A stretch of DNA of 64,000 bases, taken from the NCBI GenBank assembly GCA_016710385.1, contig JADJVX010000011.1, positions 1 through 64,000 of the forward strand, read 5' to 3'. This stretch comes from Actinomycetales bacterium. GTDB taxonomy: Bacteria > Actinomycetota > Actinomycetes > Actinomycetales > Dermatophilaceae. Under the pieces are notes generated by a model. That model saw only the letters and a list, made by a program, of their open reading frames with translations, ran no database searches and was not told the DNA's origin. A program made the position numbers and the translations under genes. This document shows positions 32,431 through 40,705 of the stretch, one piece after another. Every line of letters starts with the position of its first letter. The first letter of the stretch is position 1.

Positions 32431-33462
32431 ATGCCCATCGCAACCCCCGAGGTCTACGCCGACATGCTCGACCGCGCGAAGGCAGGCTCCTTCGCGTACC
32501 CGGCGATCAACATCACCTCGAGCCAGACCATCAACGCCGCGATCCGTGGTTTTGCGGAGGCCGGTTCCGACGGCATCATCCAGGTCTCGACCGGTGGCGC
32601 CGAGTTCGGGTCGGGCTCCAACATCAAGAACATGGTGACCGGCGCGACCGCGCTTGCCGCCTTCGCCCACGAGGTCGCCAAGAACTACGACGTCAACATC
32701 GCGCTGCACACCGACCACTGCCCCAAGGACAAGTTGGACGGCTTCGTGCGCCCGCTGCTGGCGATCTCGGCCGAGCGGGTCAAGAACGGCCAGCCGCCGC
32801 TGTTCCAGTCGCACATGTGGGACGGGTCGGCCGTGCCGCTGGCTGAAAACCTCACGATCGCCCAGGAACTCCTGGCGCTGGCCAAGGCCGCTCACATCAT
32901 CCTCGAGGTCGAGATCGGCGTCGTCGGTGGCGAAGAGGACGGCGTCGCCAACGAGATCAACGAGCAGCTCTACACGACCCCCGAGGACGCCCTCGCGACG
33001 GTCGAGGCCCTCGGCCTCGGCGAGAACGGCCGCTACATGGCCGCCCTCACCTTCGGCAACGTGCACGGCGTCTACAAGCCGGGCAACGTCAAGCTGCGCC
33101 CGGAGATCCTCAAGCAGTGCCAGGACGCCGTCATCGCGGCCCGTGGCCTGGCCGCCGGCTCCAAGCCGCTCGACCTGGTCTTCCACGGTGGTTCCGGCTC
33201 GCTGCCGCAGGAGATCTCCGACGCGGTCGACTTCGGCGTCATCAAGATGAACGTCGACACCGACACCCAGTACGCCTTCACCCGTCCGGTCGCCGCCTGG
33301 ATGATGAAGAACTACGACGGCGTCCTCAAGATCGACGGCGAGGTCGGCAACAAGAAGCAGTACGACCCGCGCGCCTGGGGCAAGGAAGCCGAGGCTGCCA
33401 TGGCCGCCCGTGTGGTCCAGGCCTGCCAGGACCTGCGCTCTGCCGGCACGCACGTCAAGTGA
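32431..33462 (+). CDS. fbaA: Class II fructose-bisphosphate aldolase
   Basis: The enzyme cleaves fructose 1,6-bisphosphate into dihydroxyacetone phosphate and glyceraldehyde 3-phosphate in glycolysis and runs in reverse in gluconeogenesis. The 343-residue product has the class II zinc and substrate motifs: ALHTDHCPKDKLD (about 93-105), LTFGNVHGVYKPGN with a zinc-binding His, and VFHGGSGS near residue 253. The C-terminal extension with the long type of family is typical of actinobacteria. ATG 32431 follows AAGGAG at ten bases. The DUF3151 gene follows five bases later, a common actinobacterial pairing. Confidence 0.95.
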   Translation: MPIATPEVYADMLDRAKAGSFAYPAINITSSQTINAAIRGFAEAGSDGIIQVSTGGAEFGSGSNIKNMVTGATALAAFAHEVAKNYDVNIALHTDHCPKDKLDGFVRPLLAISAERVKNGQPPLFQSHMWDGSAVPLAENLTIAQELLALAKAAHIILEVEIGVVGGEEDGVANEINEQLYTTPEDALATVEALGLGENGRYMAALTFGNVHGVYKPGNVKLRPEILKQCQDAVIAARGLAAGSKPLDLVFHGGSGSLPQEISDAVDFGVIKMNVDTDTQYAFTRPVAAWMMKNYDGVLKIDGEVGNKKQYDPRAWGKEAEAAMAARVVQACQDLRSAGTHVK

Positions 33463-33466
33463 CCGC

Positions 33467-33922
33467 GTGACCGACAACCTCCTGGGTATGCCGGTGACTC
33501 ACCTCCCGGCCGACCCGGCGGCTGACATCGTGGCCGGGCTCCTCGCGGGGCCCGGCCACGGGTCTGTTGCCGACCCGTCTTCTTCTCCGGTTGCCGCACT
33601 CGAATCGCTCGCGGCCGCCCACCCGGCCTCGTCGCTGGCGTGGGCCTTGCTGGCCGAAGCGGCGCTCGATGCTGGGGCGCCGGTCACGGCATACGCATAT
33701 GCCCGCACCGGCTACCACCGCGGCCTCGACGCGCTGCGCCGGGCCGGCTGGCGCGGGCAGGGCCCCATCCCGTGGTCGCACGTGCCCAACCGCGGTTTTC
33801 TGCGCGCCCTCGGTGCCCTGGCCCACGCGGCCCGCGTGATCGGGGAGGACGAGGAAGCGGTGCGCTGCGCAACGTTCCTGCGGGAGTCCTCCCGCGAGGC
33901 CGCCGAGGCCCTGGGGCTCTGA
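33467..33922 (+). CDS. DUF3151 family protein
   Basis: The 151-residue protein starts at GTG 33467, four bases after the aldolase stop. It has the pattern of DUF3151: an N-terminal LPADPAAD segment, a helical middle ASSLAWALLAEAALDAGAPV that resembles a single TPR-like helix pair, then AYARTGYHRGLDALRRAGWRG and PNRGFLRALGALAHAARVIGE near the end. Conserved across actinobacteria next to fba, but its role is not known. No transmembrane or catalytic motif. Co-transcription with fbaA is likely. Confidence 0.85.
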   Translation: MTDNLLGMPVTHLPADPAADIVAGLLAGPGHGSVADPSSSPVAALESLAAAHPASSLAWALLAEAALDAGAPVTAYAYARTGYHRGLDALRRAGWRGQGPIPWSHVPNRGFLRALGALAHAARVIGEDEEAVRCATFLRESSREAAEALGL

Positions 33923-34008
33923 TCGAAGGTGAGTTCGTCCCTCGTTCCCTACACACCTTGGTATGCCGGCGGGCTCGTTGGGCGGCCGGCGTGGTTGGTG
34001 CTGGGAGG

Positions 34009-34171
34009 GGTGTGTTGGCGGAAGGTGCCGGAGGCCGTCGGGTGTGTAGGCCGCTGACCAGCACAAACGTCGCTTTGGGTGCGTTTCGTGGGGCGGCGGG
34101 GACACTCGGCGCGGTCGGGTGTGAAAACGGACATCGTTTGTGCTGGTCAGAGGCCTGCCGGAGGCGATAGG
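34009..34171 (+). promoter_or_regulatory. Leader of CRISPR array 2
   Basis: Same length (163 bases) and layout as the leader of array 1. The inverted repeat CTGACCAGCACAAACG (34054-34069) and CGTTTGTGCTGGTCAG (34135-34150) is perfect here, and a shared block GGTCGGGTGTGAAAACGGAC precedes the right arm. The sequence between the arms has diverged while the arms and spacing are kept. It begins about 90 bases after the DUF3151 stop. Confidence 0.7.
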
Positions 34172-35607
34172 GTTCCGCTGTACGTCTCGCACGACAGCGA
34201 ATAGAAACATCGCCACGAGGATGGTCGCCCAGGTCAGGGCGAGTTCCGCTGTACGTCTCGCACGACAGCGAATAGAAACAATCCCTTGGCCCGCCAGCCG
34301 GGCTCGAGTTCGTCGAGTTCCGCTGTACGTCTCGCACGACAGCGAATAGAAACAACCTTTTCACGCCTGATAAGCTCAAGCGCAATAGTTCCGCTGTACG
34401 TCTCGCACGACAGCGAATAGAAACTTGTAGAGCTAATGCATTCGGTGTACCTGCGCTGCGTGTTCCGCTGTACGTCTCGCACGACAGCGAATAGAAACAT
34501 GAGGATGATCCTCATCACGGGTGTCTTGCCAGTTCCGCTGTACGTCTCGCACGACAGCGAATAGAAAAGGTGGGGGGTGTGAGCGACGACACGAAAGAAC
34601 GAAACAGCAAGGTTCCGCTGACGTCCGCACGACAGCGAAGCCCCAGAGCCCACGCACGTCGCACCACGATAAATGGCGGGGTGTCCGTGACGAGTTCCGC
34701 TGTACGTCTCGCACGACAGCGAATAGAAACCTTCCGGTCTTCCCGGATCGCCACGGCGAGGGTCGCAGTTCCGCTGTACGTCTCGCACGACAGCGAATAG
34801 AAACAGCGCCCGCGCTTTTCGGCGTTGGACGGCGCGCCGTTCCGCTGTACGTCTCGCACGACAGCGAATAGAAACAGCGCCCGCGCTTTTCGGCGTTGGA
34901 CGGCGCGCCGTTCCGTTGTACGTCTCGCACGACAGTGAATAGAAACGTGACCTGCGGCTGGTCGCGCTGTAGTGCACAGTTCCGCTGACGTCGACCAGCG
35001 AATAGAACCGACCGGAGTCACGACGAACCAACGGTGGTGGTTCCGCTGTACGTCTCGCACGACAGCGAATAGAAGCCCGACTCGTCGAACGAAGACCAGG
35101 CCGGCCCGGGGACCTAGGCGTGTTCCGCTGTACGTCTCGCACGACAGCGAATAGAAACTCGACGAGAATGGGGTTCTTGAACCCCCGGGCGATGAGGTCA
35201 TTGTTCCGCTGTACGTCTCGCACGACAGCGAATAGAAACTCGGCGCGGATCGACGCCTGCGAAATGCTGCCGTCGAGACCAGTTCCGCTGTACGTCTCGC
35301 ACGACAGCGAATAGAAACTTGCTGACGCAGGGTCGGCGCTGCTCGGTGCTCAGTTCCGCTGTACGTCTCGCACGACAGCGAATAGAAACTCGCTCGGCGT
35401 GGTAAACCGCCCCGGCTCGGGATGCGTGCTCGACGTTCCGCTGTACGTCTCGCACGACAGCGAATAGAAACGACACAGTTGCCGGACGAACCTTGACCAT
35501 GCCAGCCTGAAGTTCCGCTGTGTCTACGACAGCGAATAGAACCGACAGATGCCCTTGCGGATGTGGCCTAGTTCCGCTGTACGTCTCGCGCGGCAACGAA
35601 TAGAAAT
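34172..35607 (+). CRISPR. CRISPR array 2: 20 repeats including several decayed ones
   Basis: Uses the same 37-base repeat as array 1. Repeats start at 34172, 34243, 34317, 34388, 34462, 34532, 34612, 34694, 34768, 34839, 34910, 34979, 35040, 35122, 35203, 35282, 35353, 35435, 35512 and 35571. Unlike array 1, several internal repeats are damaged: the one at 34612 lacks internal bases and its 3' tag, 34979 and 35512 have internal deletions, and 34532, 34910 and 35040 carry base changes. The last (35571) is degenerate in its 3' half. The 34-base spacers at 34805-34838 and 34876-34909 are identical. No cas gene is adjacent; processing probably depends on the operon at the left end of the window. 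Confidence 0.97.
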
Positions 35608-35668
35608 TGATCGCCATCGATACTTGTGCAGGCGTCGACCCGAGGCTTCCCCAGGACCAGACACAGAA

Positions 35669-35704
35669 ATGCCGTCCGGTTGAGTGAACTCGGCCGGACG
35701 GCAT
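35669..35704. terminator. Hairpin after CRISPR array 2
   Basis: ATGCCGTCCGG (35669-35679) pairs perfectly with CCGGACGGCAT (35694-35704), with a further GAGT/ACTC pairing in the loop. One arm carries the CGGCATAC motif that recurs in this window. It lies 62 bases after the last repeat and could end the array transcript. Confidence 0.55.
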
Positions 35705-35820
35705 ACCCCCTGAATCCTGACTTAGGCCACTTTCGGTGGCCGCTTGGGCGGATGGCTCGTAGACCTGCGGGTATGTGTTCGGGGCGGACCGGATGTGTGC
35801 ACTAGCCGGGGGCCTATCGT

Positions 35821-36030
35821 GTGCGGTTGGCTCCGTATGTGCGTTCCGTGAAGACCTCGTCGGGGACGACGGCGGCGCAGATCGTGTATCGCACCGGCGT
35901 GGGGCGCGGAAGGTGGAGCATCTGGGGTCAGCGCACACCGAGGCCGAGGTTGCGCCTGTTGAAGGCGGCCGCGCTGCAGAAGCTTGACGGCGGGCAGGAG
36001 AAGCTGCCCGACCGAGGGACAGGTTTCTGA
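35821..36030 (+). pseudogene. IS1634-type transposase N-terminal remnant
   Basis: The reading starts MRLAPYVRSVKTSSGTTAAQ, matching the well-known start of IS1634-family transposases (a V-x-x-V-K-T-x-S-G-x-x-A-x-Q pattern). The family's next block, a KVEHLGSAHTEAE type sequence, is present but in another frame, and LLKAAALQKL then returns in the first frame. Two compensating frameshifts and the absence of the rest of the gene show this is a decayed fragment. It lies between array 2 and housekeeping genes. Confidence 0.65.
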
Positions 36031-36048
36031 CCCCCGGCCGCCAGCAGG

Positions 36049-37200
36049 TCAACTGCGCGGAATGACGAGGTCGCGGCTCGAGCCGCGGAAGCGCTGATAC
36101 CCGTGCTGGAACACCAGCACGTCTCCGTCCCTGGTGCGCAGTCTGCCCTGGAGCCAGTCCATCGTCCAGTTGTCGCCGTTCCAGCCGCCTGAGACCCGGG
36201 CCCGCAACACCAGGTCGCGCAGGTCCTCGATCGTCGTGTCGTCGGGCAGGTCGAGGGTGACCTCGTGCAGGGATCCGTCGGCCCAGCGTTGCCCGGCATT
36301 GACGTTGTGGAAGGTCAGGTCGCGGCCGATCCGGCGGCGCACGATGACGTCGAGGTTGTCGTTGCCGCCGCGCAGGTCGTCATCCTTGGTCGCGATCTTC
36401 AGCAGCAGGGTGGGGTGCCCGACCGGCACGGTGAGGCTGCGGAAGGTGCCGGTGAACCGCACCGCCCCGACCGTGGCCACCGGCCAGCTGCGCTCGCCGT
36501 CTCGGCCGGTGATCGCGATGCCGTGGATGTCGATGTTGTCGCCATCGATCCCGCCGGTCACCGTGGCCGTGAGGGTGAGGGCGGTGATGGCCTCCAGGGC
36601 CACCGGCGGGTCGAGGACGACATAAGCCCGCGGCCAGGTGCCCGGGGCCCACCGCTGACCGCCGTTGATGTTCGGGTAGTGGCGCGACACCCCGTCGTCG
36701 GTCGTGAGCAGCAGGTCGATGTTGTCGCGTCCGCCGCGCAGGTCGTCCGAACCCATGTCGACGACGAAGTCGAGCTCGTGGACGAGTCCGTCGGCGGCAT
36801 ACAGGCGCACCAGCCGGAAGGTCTCCCAGGAGCCGACCGCGTCGCGGTTGGCGATGAGTAGGCCTTGCCCGGCGTCCTCGGCGCAGACGAACTTGCCGTT
36901 GGCCAGAGCTCGAAGCGCAACCTCGGTGTTGCCCAGGTCGACCAGCTCGAAGGTCTCCCACTCGTGGGCCTCGTCGCGGTCGCAGACCAGCGGGGCGGCC
37001 CCGGCATCCTCGGCGCAGACGAACCTGCCCGACGCCTCGGACTGCAGCGCCACGCGACCTCCGCCGAGGTCGACGATCTGGAAGGTCTGATCGGGCCCGA
37101 GCCCCGCTGACTCCGCTCGACTGGCCGTGAGGTTGAGGCGGGTCGGCGGTGCCAGGCTCACGAAGTACCCGTTGACGATGGCTTGCAGTCGGCCGTTCAT
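36049..37200 (-). CDS. Fascin-like beta-trefoil protein with a repeated C-terminal domain
   Basis: ATG 37200 begins MNGRLQAIVNGYFVS. The first 130 residues have the repeating pattern of a fascin-like beta-trefoil: GGGRVALQSEASGRFVCAED, then TEVALRALANGKFVCAEDAG, where each unit carries a G-x-F/Y-V-x-A-E segment. Residues 140-383 contain two copies of another module, each with DDLRGG(R/N)DN(I/L)D followed by N(I/V)N(G/A)GQRWA. No signal peptide is visible. Fascin-like domains bind carbohydrate or protein ligands; the repeated module is not one I can name. Function unknown. It stands alone between CRISPR array 2 and a lipoprotein gene transcribed in the same direction. Confidence 0.65.
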   Translation of the reverse strand: MNGRLQAIVNGYFVSLAPPTRLNLTASRAESAGLGPDQTFQIVDLGGGRVALQSEASGRFVCAEDAGAAPLVCDRDEAHEWETFELVDLGNTEVALRALANGKFVCAEDAGQGLLIANRDAVGSWETFRLVRLYAADGLVHELDFVVDMGSDDLRGGRDNIDLLLTTDDGVSRHYPNINGGQRWAPGTWPRAYVVLDPPVALEAITALTLTATVTGGIDGDNIDIHGIAITGRDGERSWPVATVGAVRFTGTFRSLTVPVGHPTLLLKIATKDDDLRGGNDNLDVIVRRRIGRDLTFHNVNAGQRWADGSLHEVTLDLPDDTTIEDLRDLVLRARVSGGWNGDNWTMDWLQGRLRTRDGDVLVFQHGYQRFRGSSRDLVIPRS

Positions 37201-37324
37201 CTCAGCTCCGCAGTGATCTAGGGGGCCCACGACCAGGCTAGCTGGCACAGCTGAACGGCTCCTGAACTCGTGGCGACCGCGACCCCCGCCATCGCGCCGG
37301 GCGCGGGAGCGCGGCGCGGGGAGC

Positions 37325-38548
37325 TCAGCGGCAGGCGATGGCGGTGTTGAACTGCGCGAGCAGGCCCTTGGCTGCCGACGGCGCGGCATTGCTACAGGCG
37401 GCGACGTTGTCGAGGGTCGGCGAGAGCCGGATGCCGAATCCCGGCCAGGCACCCTCGATGCGGTTGCTCCGCAGCGTGTTGCCACCGCCCCATCCGTCCA
37501 CCACCCGGAAGAGCTGTATGCCGTCCACGTTGGCTCCCCGGGGGTTGCGCACCCGGTTGCCCTCAACGAGCCACCCACGCCCCTTGAGCTCGATGGCGCT
37601 GTCGGCGTAGGTCACCCCAGAGAATCCCGTCCCGTCGAAATCATTGCCCCGGATGACACCGCGATCGGTGCCCTCCTTGACGTCCACGCCCTCAGCAGTG
37701 ATGTTGCGGAAGGTATTGCCCTGCACCGTGATCCGGGTCGTGCGGTCGATGCCGGCCGAGCAGCCGTAGGTGCCCCAATGGCCCTGGGCCGAGCCGACAT
37801 AGACGCCCTCGCCGTAGCCCGGTTGGGTGAGGCCGGTGTCGTGGATGACCGAGTTGATGACGCTGGCGTCCTGGGCGCAGCGCCGGAAGTGCACGCCCTC
37901 CTGACCGATCCGGCCGATGTCGACCGAGGTGGCCTGGAAGCCGCTCGTGCCCTCGACGGCGATGCCGGTGCTGGCGTTCGAGATCGACAGACCCTCGATG
38001 TGCCAGTGGTCTCCGGTGACGAACAATGCGTAGTCGCCGCTCGGCCCAGCCGAGGCCAGCACCGCCGTCCGCGGGCCACGCAGCACGATGGGGTGATCGG
38101 CGGTGCCGTCAGCGGTGGCGCTCCACCGCTGCCCGCCCGCCCGGACGTAAGAGCCGGGGGCGAGACTGATGAGGGTGCCCGGAGTGGCAGCGGCCATGGC
38201 GCGCTCGAGCCCCGCGACGTCCGAGACATCGACGCTGCGCAGCACCCCGCTCGGGCCAGACGACCCGGCGCCAGGGCGAGGAGCAGATGCGCCCGTCCCC
38301 GCCGTCGCGGGGCGGCCGGGGGTGGGCTTGGCGGTGGCTGAGTTGCCCGAGCCGCCCGGGGTCGAGGTGCTGGTGACCGACGGGTCTGCCGTCGTGGAGG
38401 GAGCCGCATCGACGCCACCGGCATCGGTCGCGTCCGGCCCGCTCGTGGGGGCCGATGTGGTGGGCTCGGGCGCCGCGGTGGACGACACGCCGCAACCGCT
38501 CGCGGCCAGCAGCAGCGCCGCGAGCGCGGCGGCATACCGGCGCTTCAC
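37325..38548 (-). CDS. Lipoprotein with right-handed parallel beta-helix domain
   Basis: GTG 38548 starts a signal peptide with a lipobox (LLLAASGC), so the 407-residue product should be lipid-anchored outside the membrane. A threonine/proline/glycine-rich linker of about 85 residues spans the wall zone. From residue 110 a series of short parallel strands follows: HWHIEGLSISNASTGIAVEG, RITVQGNTFRNITAEGVDV, RGVIRGNDFDGTGFSGV, DGIQLFRVVDG. This is the repeat pattern of pectate-lyase-like beta-helices, which bind or cut polysaccharide. Catalytic residues cannot be identified by eye. It is transcribed away from purA. Confidence 0.75.
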   Translation of the reverse strand: MKRRYAAALAALLLAASGCGVSSTAAPEPTTSAPTSGPDATDAGGVDAAPSTTADPSVTSTSTPGGSGNSATAKPTPGRPATAGTGASAPRPGAGSSGPSGVLRSVDVSDVAGLERAMAAATPGTLISLAPGSYVRAGGQRWSATADGTADHPIVLRGPRTAVLASAGPSGDYALFVTGDHWHIEGLSISNASTGIAVEGTSGFQATSVDIGRIGQEGVHFRRCAQDASVINSVIHDTGLTQPGYGEGVYVGSAQGHWGTYGCSAGIDRTTRITVQGNTFRNITAEGVDVKEGTDRGVIRGNDFDGTGFSGVTYADSAIELKGRGWLVEGNRVRNPRGANVDGIQLFRVVDGWGGGNTLRSNRIEGAWPGFGIRLSPTLDNVAACSNAAPSAAKGLLAQFNTAIACR

Positions 38549-38679
38549 CCCGCCACGGTAAGCCACCCGCGACCCCTCCCACGAACCGCGCGGCACGGCA
38601 TACCGGATGCTCCGCCGCCTCGGTGACGGGCGCGAGTAGCCTGGTCCCTCGGTACCGCCCCCGAGAGAAGGACGAACCC

Positions 38680-39987
38680 ATGCCCGCTGTCGTGCTCGTC
38701 GGTGCCCAATGGGGCGATGAGGGCAAGGGGAAGGCGACCGATCTGCTGGGCAGTCGCGTCCACTACGTCGTGAAGTTCAACGGCGGCAACAACGCCGGGC
38801 ACACGGTGGTCATCGAGCAACCCGACGGGTCGAGCGAGAAATACGCGCTGCACCTGCTGCCGTCCGGCATCCTCACGCCCACCTGCACCCCGGTCATCGG
38901 CAATGGTGTCGTCGTCGACCTGGAGGTGCTCTTCCGCGAGATCGACGGGCTCGAGGCGCGCGGGGTCGACACCTCCAAACTCGTCGTGAGCGCCAACGCC
39001 CACGTCATCACGCCTTACAACCGGGTGCTCGACAAGGTGACCGAGCGCTTCCTCGGGGCCCGCAAGATCGGCACCACCGGACGCGGCATCGGTCCGACCT
39101 ACTCCGACAAGATGTCGCGCACCGGCATCCGGGTGCAGGACCTCTTCGACCGGCCCATCCTCGAGCAGAAGGTCGACGCGGCGCTGCGGTTCAAGAACCA
39201 GGTGCTCGCCAAGATCTACAACCGGCGCGCGGTCGGGGTCACCGAGGTCGTCGAAGAACTGCTCTCGTATGCCGAGCGGTTGCGTCCCATGGTTCGAGAC
39301 ACCTCGCTGGTGCTCCAGGAGGCGCTCGACCGCGGCGAGACGGTGCTGCTGGAGGCCGGGCAGGCGACTCTGCTCGACGTCGACTTCGGCACCTATCCGT
39401 TCGTCACGTCGTCCAACGCCACCTCCGGTGGAGCGTGCACGGGTTCGGGCATCCCGCCGACGCGCGTCGACCGGGTCATCGCGATCCTCAAGGCCTACAC
39501 GACCCGCGTGGGGGAGGGGCCGTTCCCGACCGAGCTCTTCGACGACAACGGCGAGTTCCTGCGCAAGGTCGGCACGGAGTACGGCACGACGACCGGCCGC
39601 CCGCGCCGCTGTGGCTGGATGGACACGGTGATCGGCCGCTACGCCACCCGGATCAACGGCGTGACCGACTTCGTCATCACCAAACTCGACGTCCTCACCG
39701 GCTTGGAGACGGTGCCGGTCTGCGTGGCGTATGACGTCCTCGGTGAGCGGCACGACGAAATGCCGATCAACCAGAGCGACTTCCACCACGCGCAGCCGAT
39801 CTACGAAGAGCTGCCCGGCTGGTGGGAGGACATCTCCGGCTGCCGTCGTTTCGAGGACCTGCCGGCTGCGGCGCAGGCCTATGTGCTGCGGGTGGAGGAG
39901 TTGATCGGCGCCCGGGTGTCGGCCATCGGGGTCGGTCCCGCGCGCGACGCGATCATCGTGCGGCACGACCTGCTCGGCCAAGACTGA
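38680..39987 (+). CDS. purA: Adenylosuccinate synthetase
   Basis: Catalyses the GTP-dependent joining of IMP and aspartate to adenylosuccinate, the first committed step to AMP. The 435-residue protein opens with MPAVVLVGAQWGDEGKGKAT, holding the P-loop-like GDEGKGK and the first IMP-site aspartate. NAGHTVV, TGRGIGPTY, GATSNATSGGACTGSGIPP-type substrate loops (here SSNATSGGACTGSG) and TTGRPRRCGW are all present. Length is normal for the family. ATG 38680 follows AAGGACG eight bases upstream. A DUF402 gene follows in the same direction after 11 bases. Confidence 0.97.
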   Translation: MPAVVLVGAQWGDEGKGKATDLLGSRVHYVVKFNGGNNAGHTVVIEQPDGSSEKYALHLLPSGILTPTCTPVIGNGVVVDLEVLFREIDGLEARGVDTSKLVVSANAHVITPYNRVLDKVTERFLGARKIGTTGRGIGPTYSDKMSRTGIRVQDLFDRPILEQKVDAALRFKNQVLAKIYNRRAVGVTEVVEELLSYAERLRPMVRDTSLVLQEALDRGETVLLEAGQATLLDVDFGTYPFVTSSNATSGGACTGSGIPPTRVDRVIAILKAYTTRVGEGPFPTELFDDNGEFLRKVGTEYGTTTGRPRRCGWMDTVIGRYATRINGVTDFVITKLDVLTGLETVPVCVAYDVLGERHDEMPINQSDFHHAQPIYEELPGWWEDISGCRRFEDLPAAAQAYVLRVEELIGARVSAIGVGPARDAIIVRHDLLGQD

Positions 39988-39998
39988 CCGGCCAGGGT

Positions 39999-40553
39999 AT
40001 GCCGTCGGGCCGGGTTCCGTTGGCGGCCAACCGAATCCGCTTCTCGAAGTGGGACGGTCGGACGCATTGGTGGTGCGACGATGTCATCACCCTCGGCACC
40101 GACGAGCACGGCACGTGGCTCGGCTGGTATCCCGGCACGCACTGGGAGCGGCCAGCCCACGGGTCGACGGCCGGCAAGGCTTTCGACGCGGCGGGCGAGC
40201 AGGTCATGCTGTTGCCGCACGACCGATGGTTCACCGCGACCTTCTACCAGCCCGTCGAGGATCTGGTCTTGCGCACCTACGTCGACATCACGACGGTGCC
40301 CCAGGTCGTCGACGGGGTGTGGTCGGTCATAGACCTCGACCTCGACGTCTGTCAGTGGTTCGGGGGCGGCATCTACATCGACGACGAAGACGAGTTCGAG
40401 CAGCATCGGCTGGAGTTCGGCTATCCGGAGGATGTCGTCGTCGCGGCCCGAGCCGAATGCGGCCGAGTCTTCACCGAACTCGATGACGGCGCAGCCCTGT
40501 TCGCCGAATCGTTGGTCGAGTCGTGGCGGTCCAGGCTCCGAGAGTTGCGCTGA
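39999..40553 (+). CDS. DUF402 domain protein
   Basis: The 184-residue product has the DUF402 layout: an N-terminal beta region with FSKWDGRTHW and DEHGTWLGWYPGT, then the acidic metal-site segment, with a conserved DLDLDVC and the DEDEFEQH region. DUF402 proteins include nucleoside di/tri-phosphate phosphatases (YgaC/YjjG-like) and RNA-associated proteins; catalysis on nucleotides would suit its place after purA, but this is inference. The ATG at 39999 lies within a GGTATGCCG motif copy and lacks a clear ribosome binding site, so a downstream start is possible. Confidence 0.75.
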   Translation: MPSGRVPLAANRIRFSKWDGRTHWWCDDVITLGTDEHGTWLGWYPGTHWERPAHGSTAGKAFDAAGEQVMLLPHDRWFTATFYQPVEDLVLRTYVDITTVPQVVDGVWSVIDLDLDVCQWFGGGIYIDDEDEFEQHRLEFGYPEDVVVAARAECGRVFTELDDGAALFAESLVESWRSRLRELR

Positions 40554-40632
40554 CCGGCATACCCCATCCGGGCCGTGCGGCTACTGAAGGAAGACTGCGG
40601 GCCTGCTGACGCAACAGCTGCCTGAAGCAAGA

Positions 40633-40662
40633 ACTGTGGGGCCCCCGAAGGGGCCCCACAGT
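40633..40662. terminator. Bidirectional-looking terminator hairpin
   Basis: ACTGTGGGGCCCC (40633-40645) pairs perfectly with GGGGCCCCACAGT (40650-40662) across a CGAA loop. It lies between the convergent DUF402 gene and the cell-wall repeat protein gene. On the leftward strand it is followed by the T-rich TCTTGCTTC, as expected of a terminator for the long surface-protein transcript. Confidence 0.75.
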
Positions 40663-40705
40663 GAGCTCAGACGGGCGACCTGGCGGTCGCTATCGACCTG
40701 ACGGA

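Noticed and set aside
34172..35607. Similar long open frames through array 2
   Set aside because: Same reason: repeat-derived readings without ribosome sites or coding composition.
34172..35607. Self-targeting spacers against genes in this window
   Set aside because: No spacer matches the window by eye; a proper alignment search would be needed to say more.
28288..36048. tRNA or rRNA genes as island boundaries
   Set aside because: Scanned by eye for TGGTTCGA-type T-loops and cloverleaf arms; none convincing.
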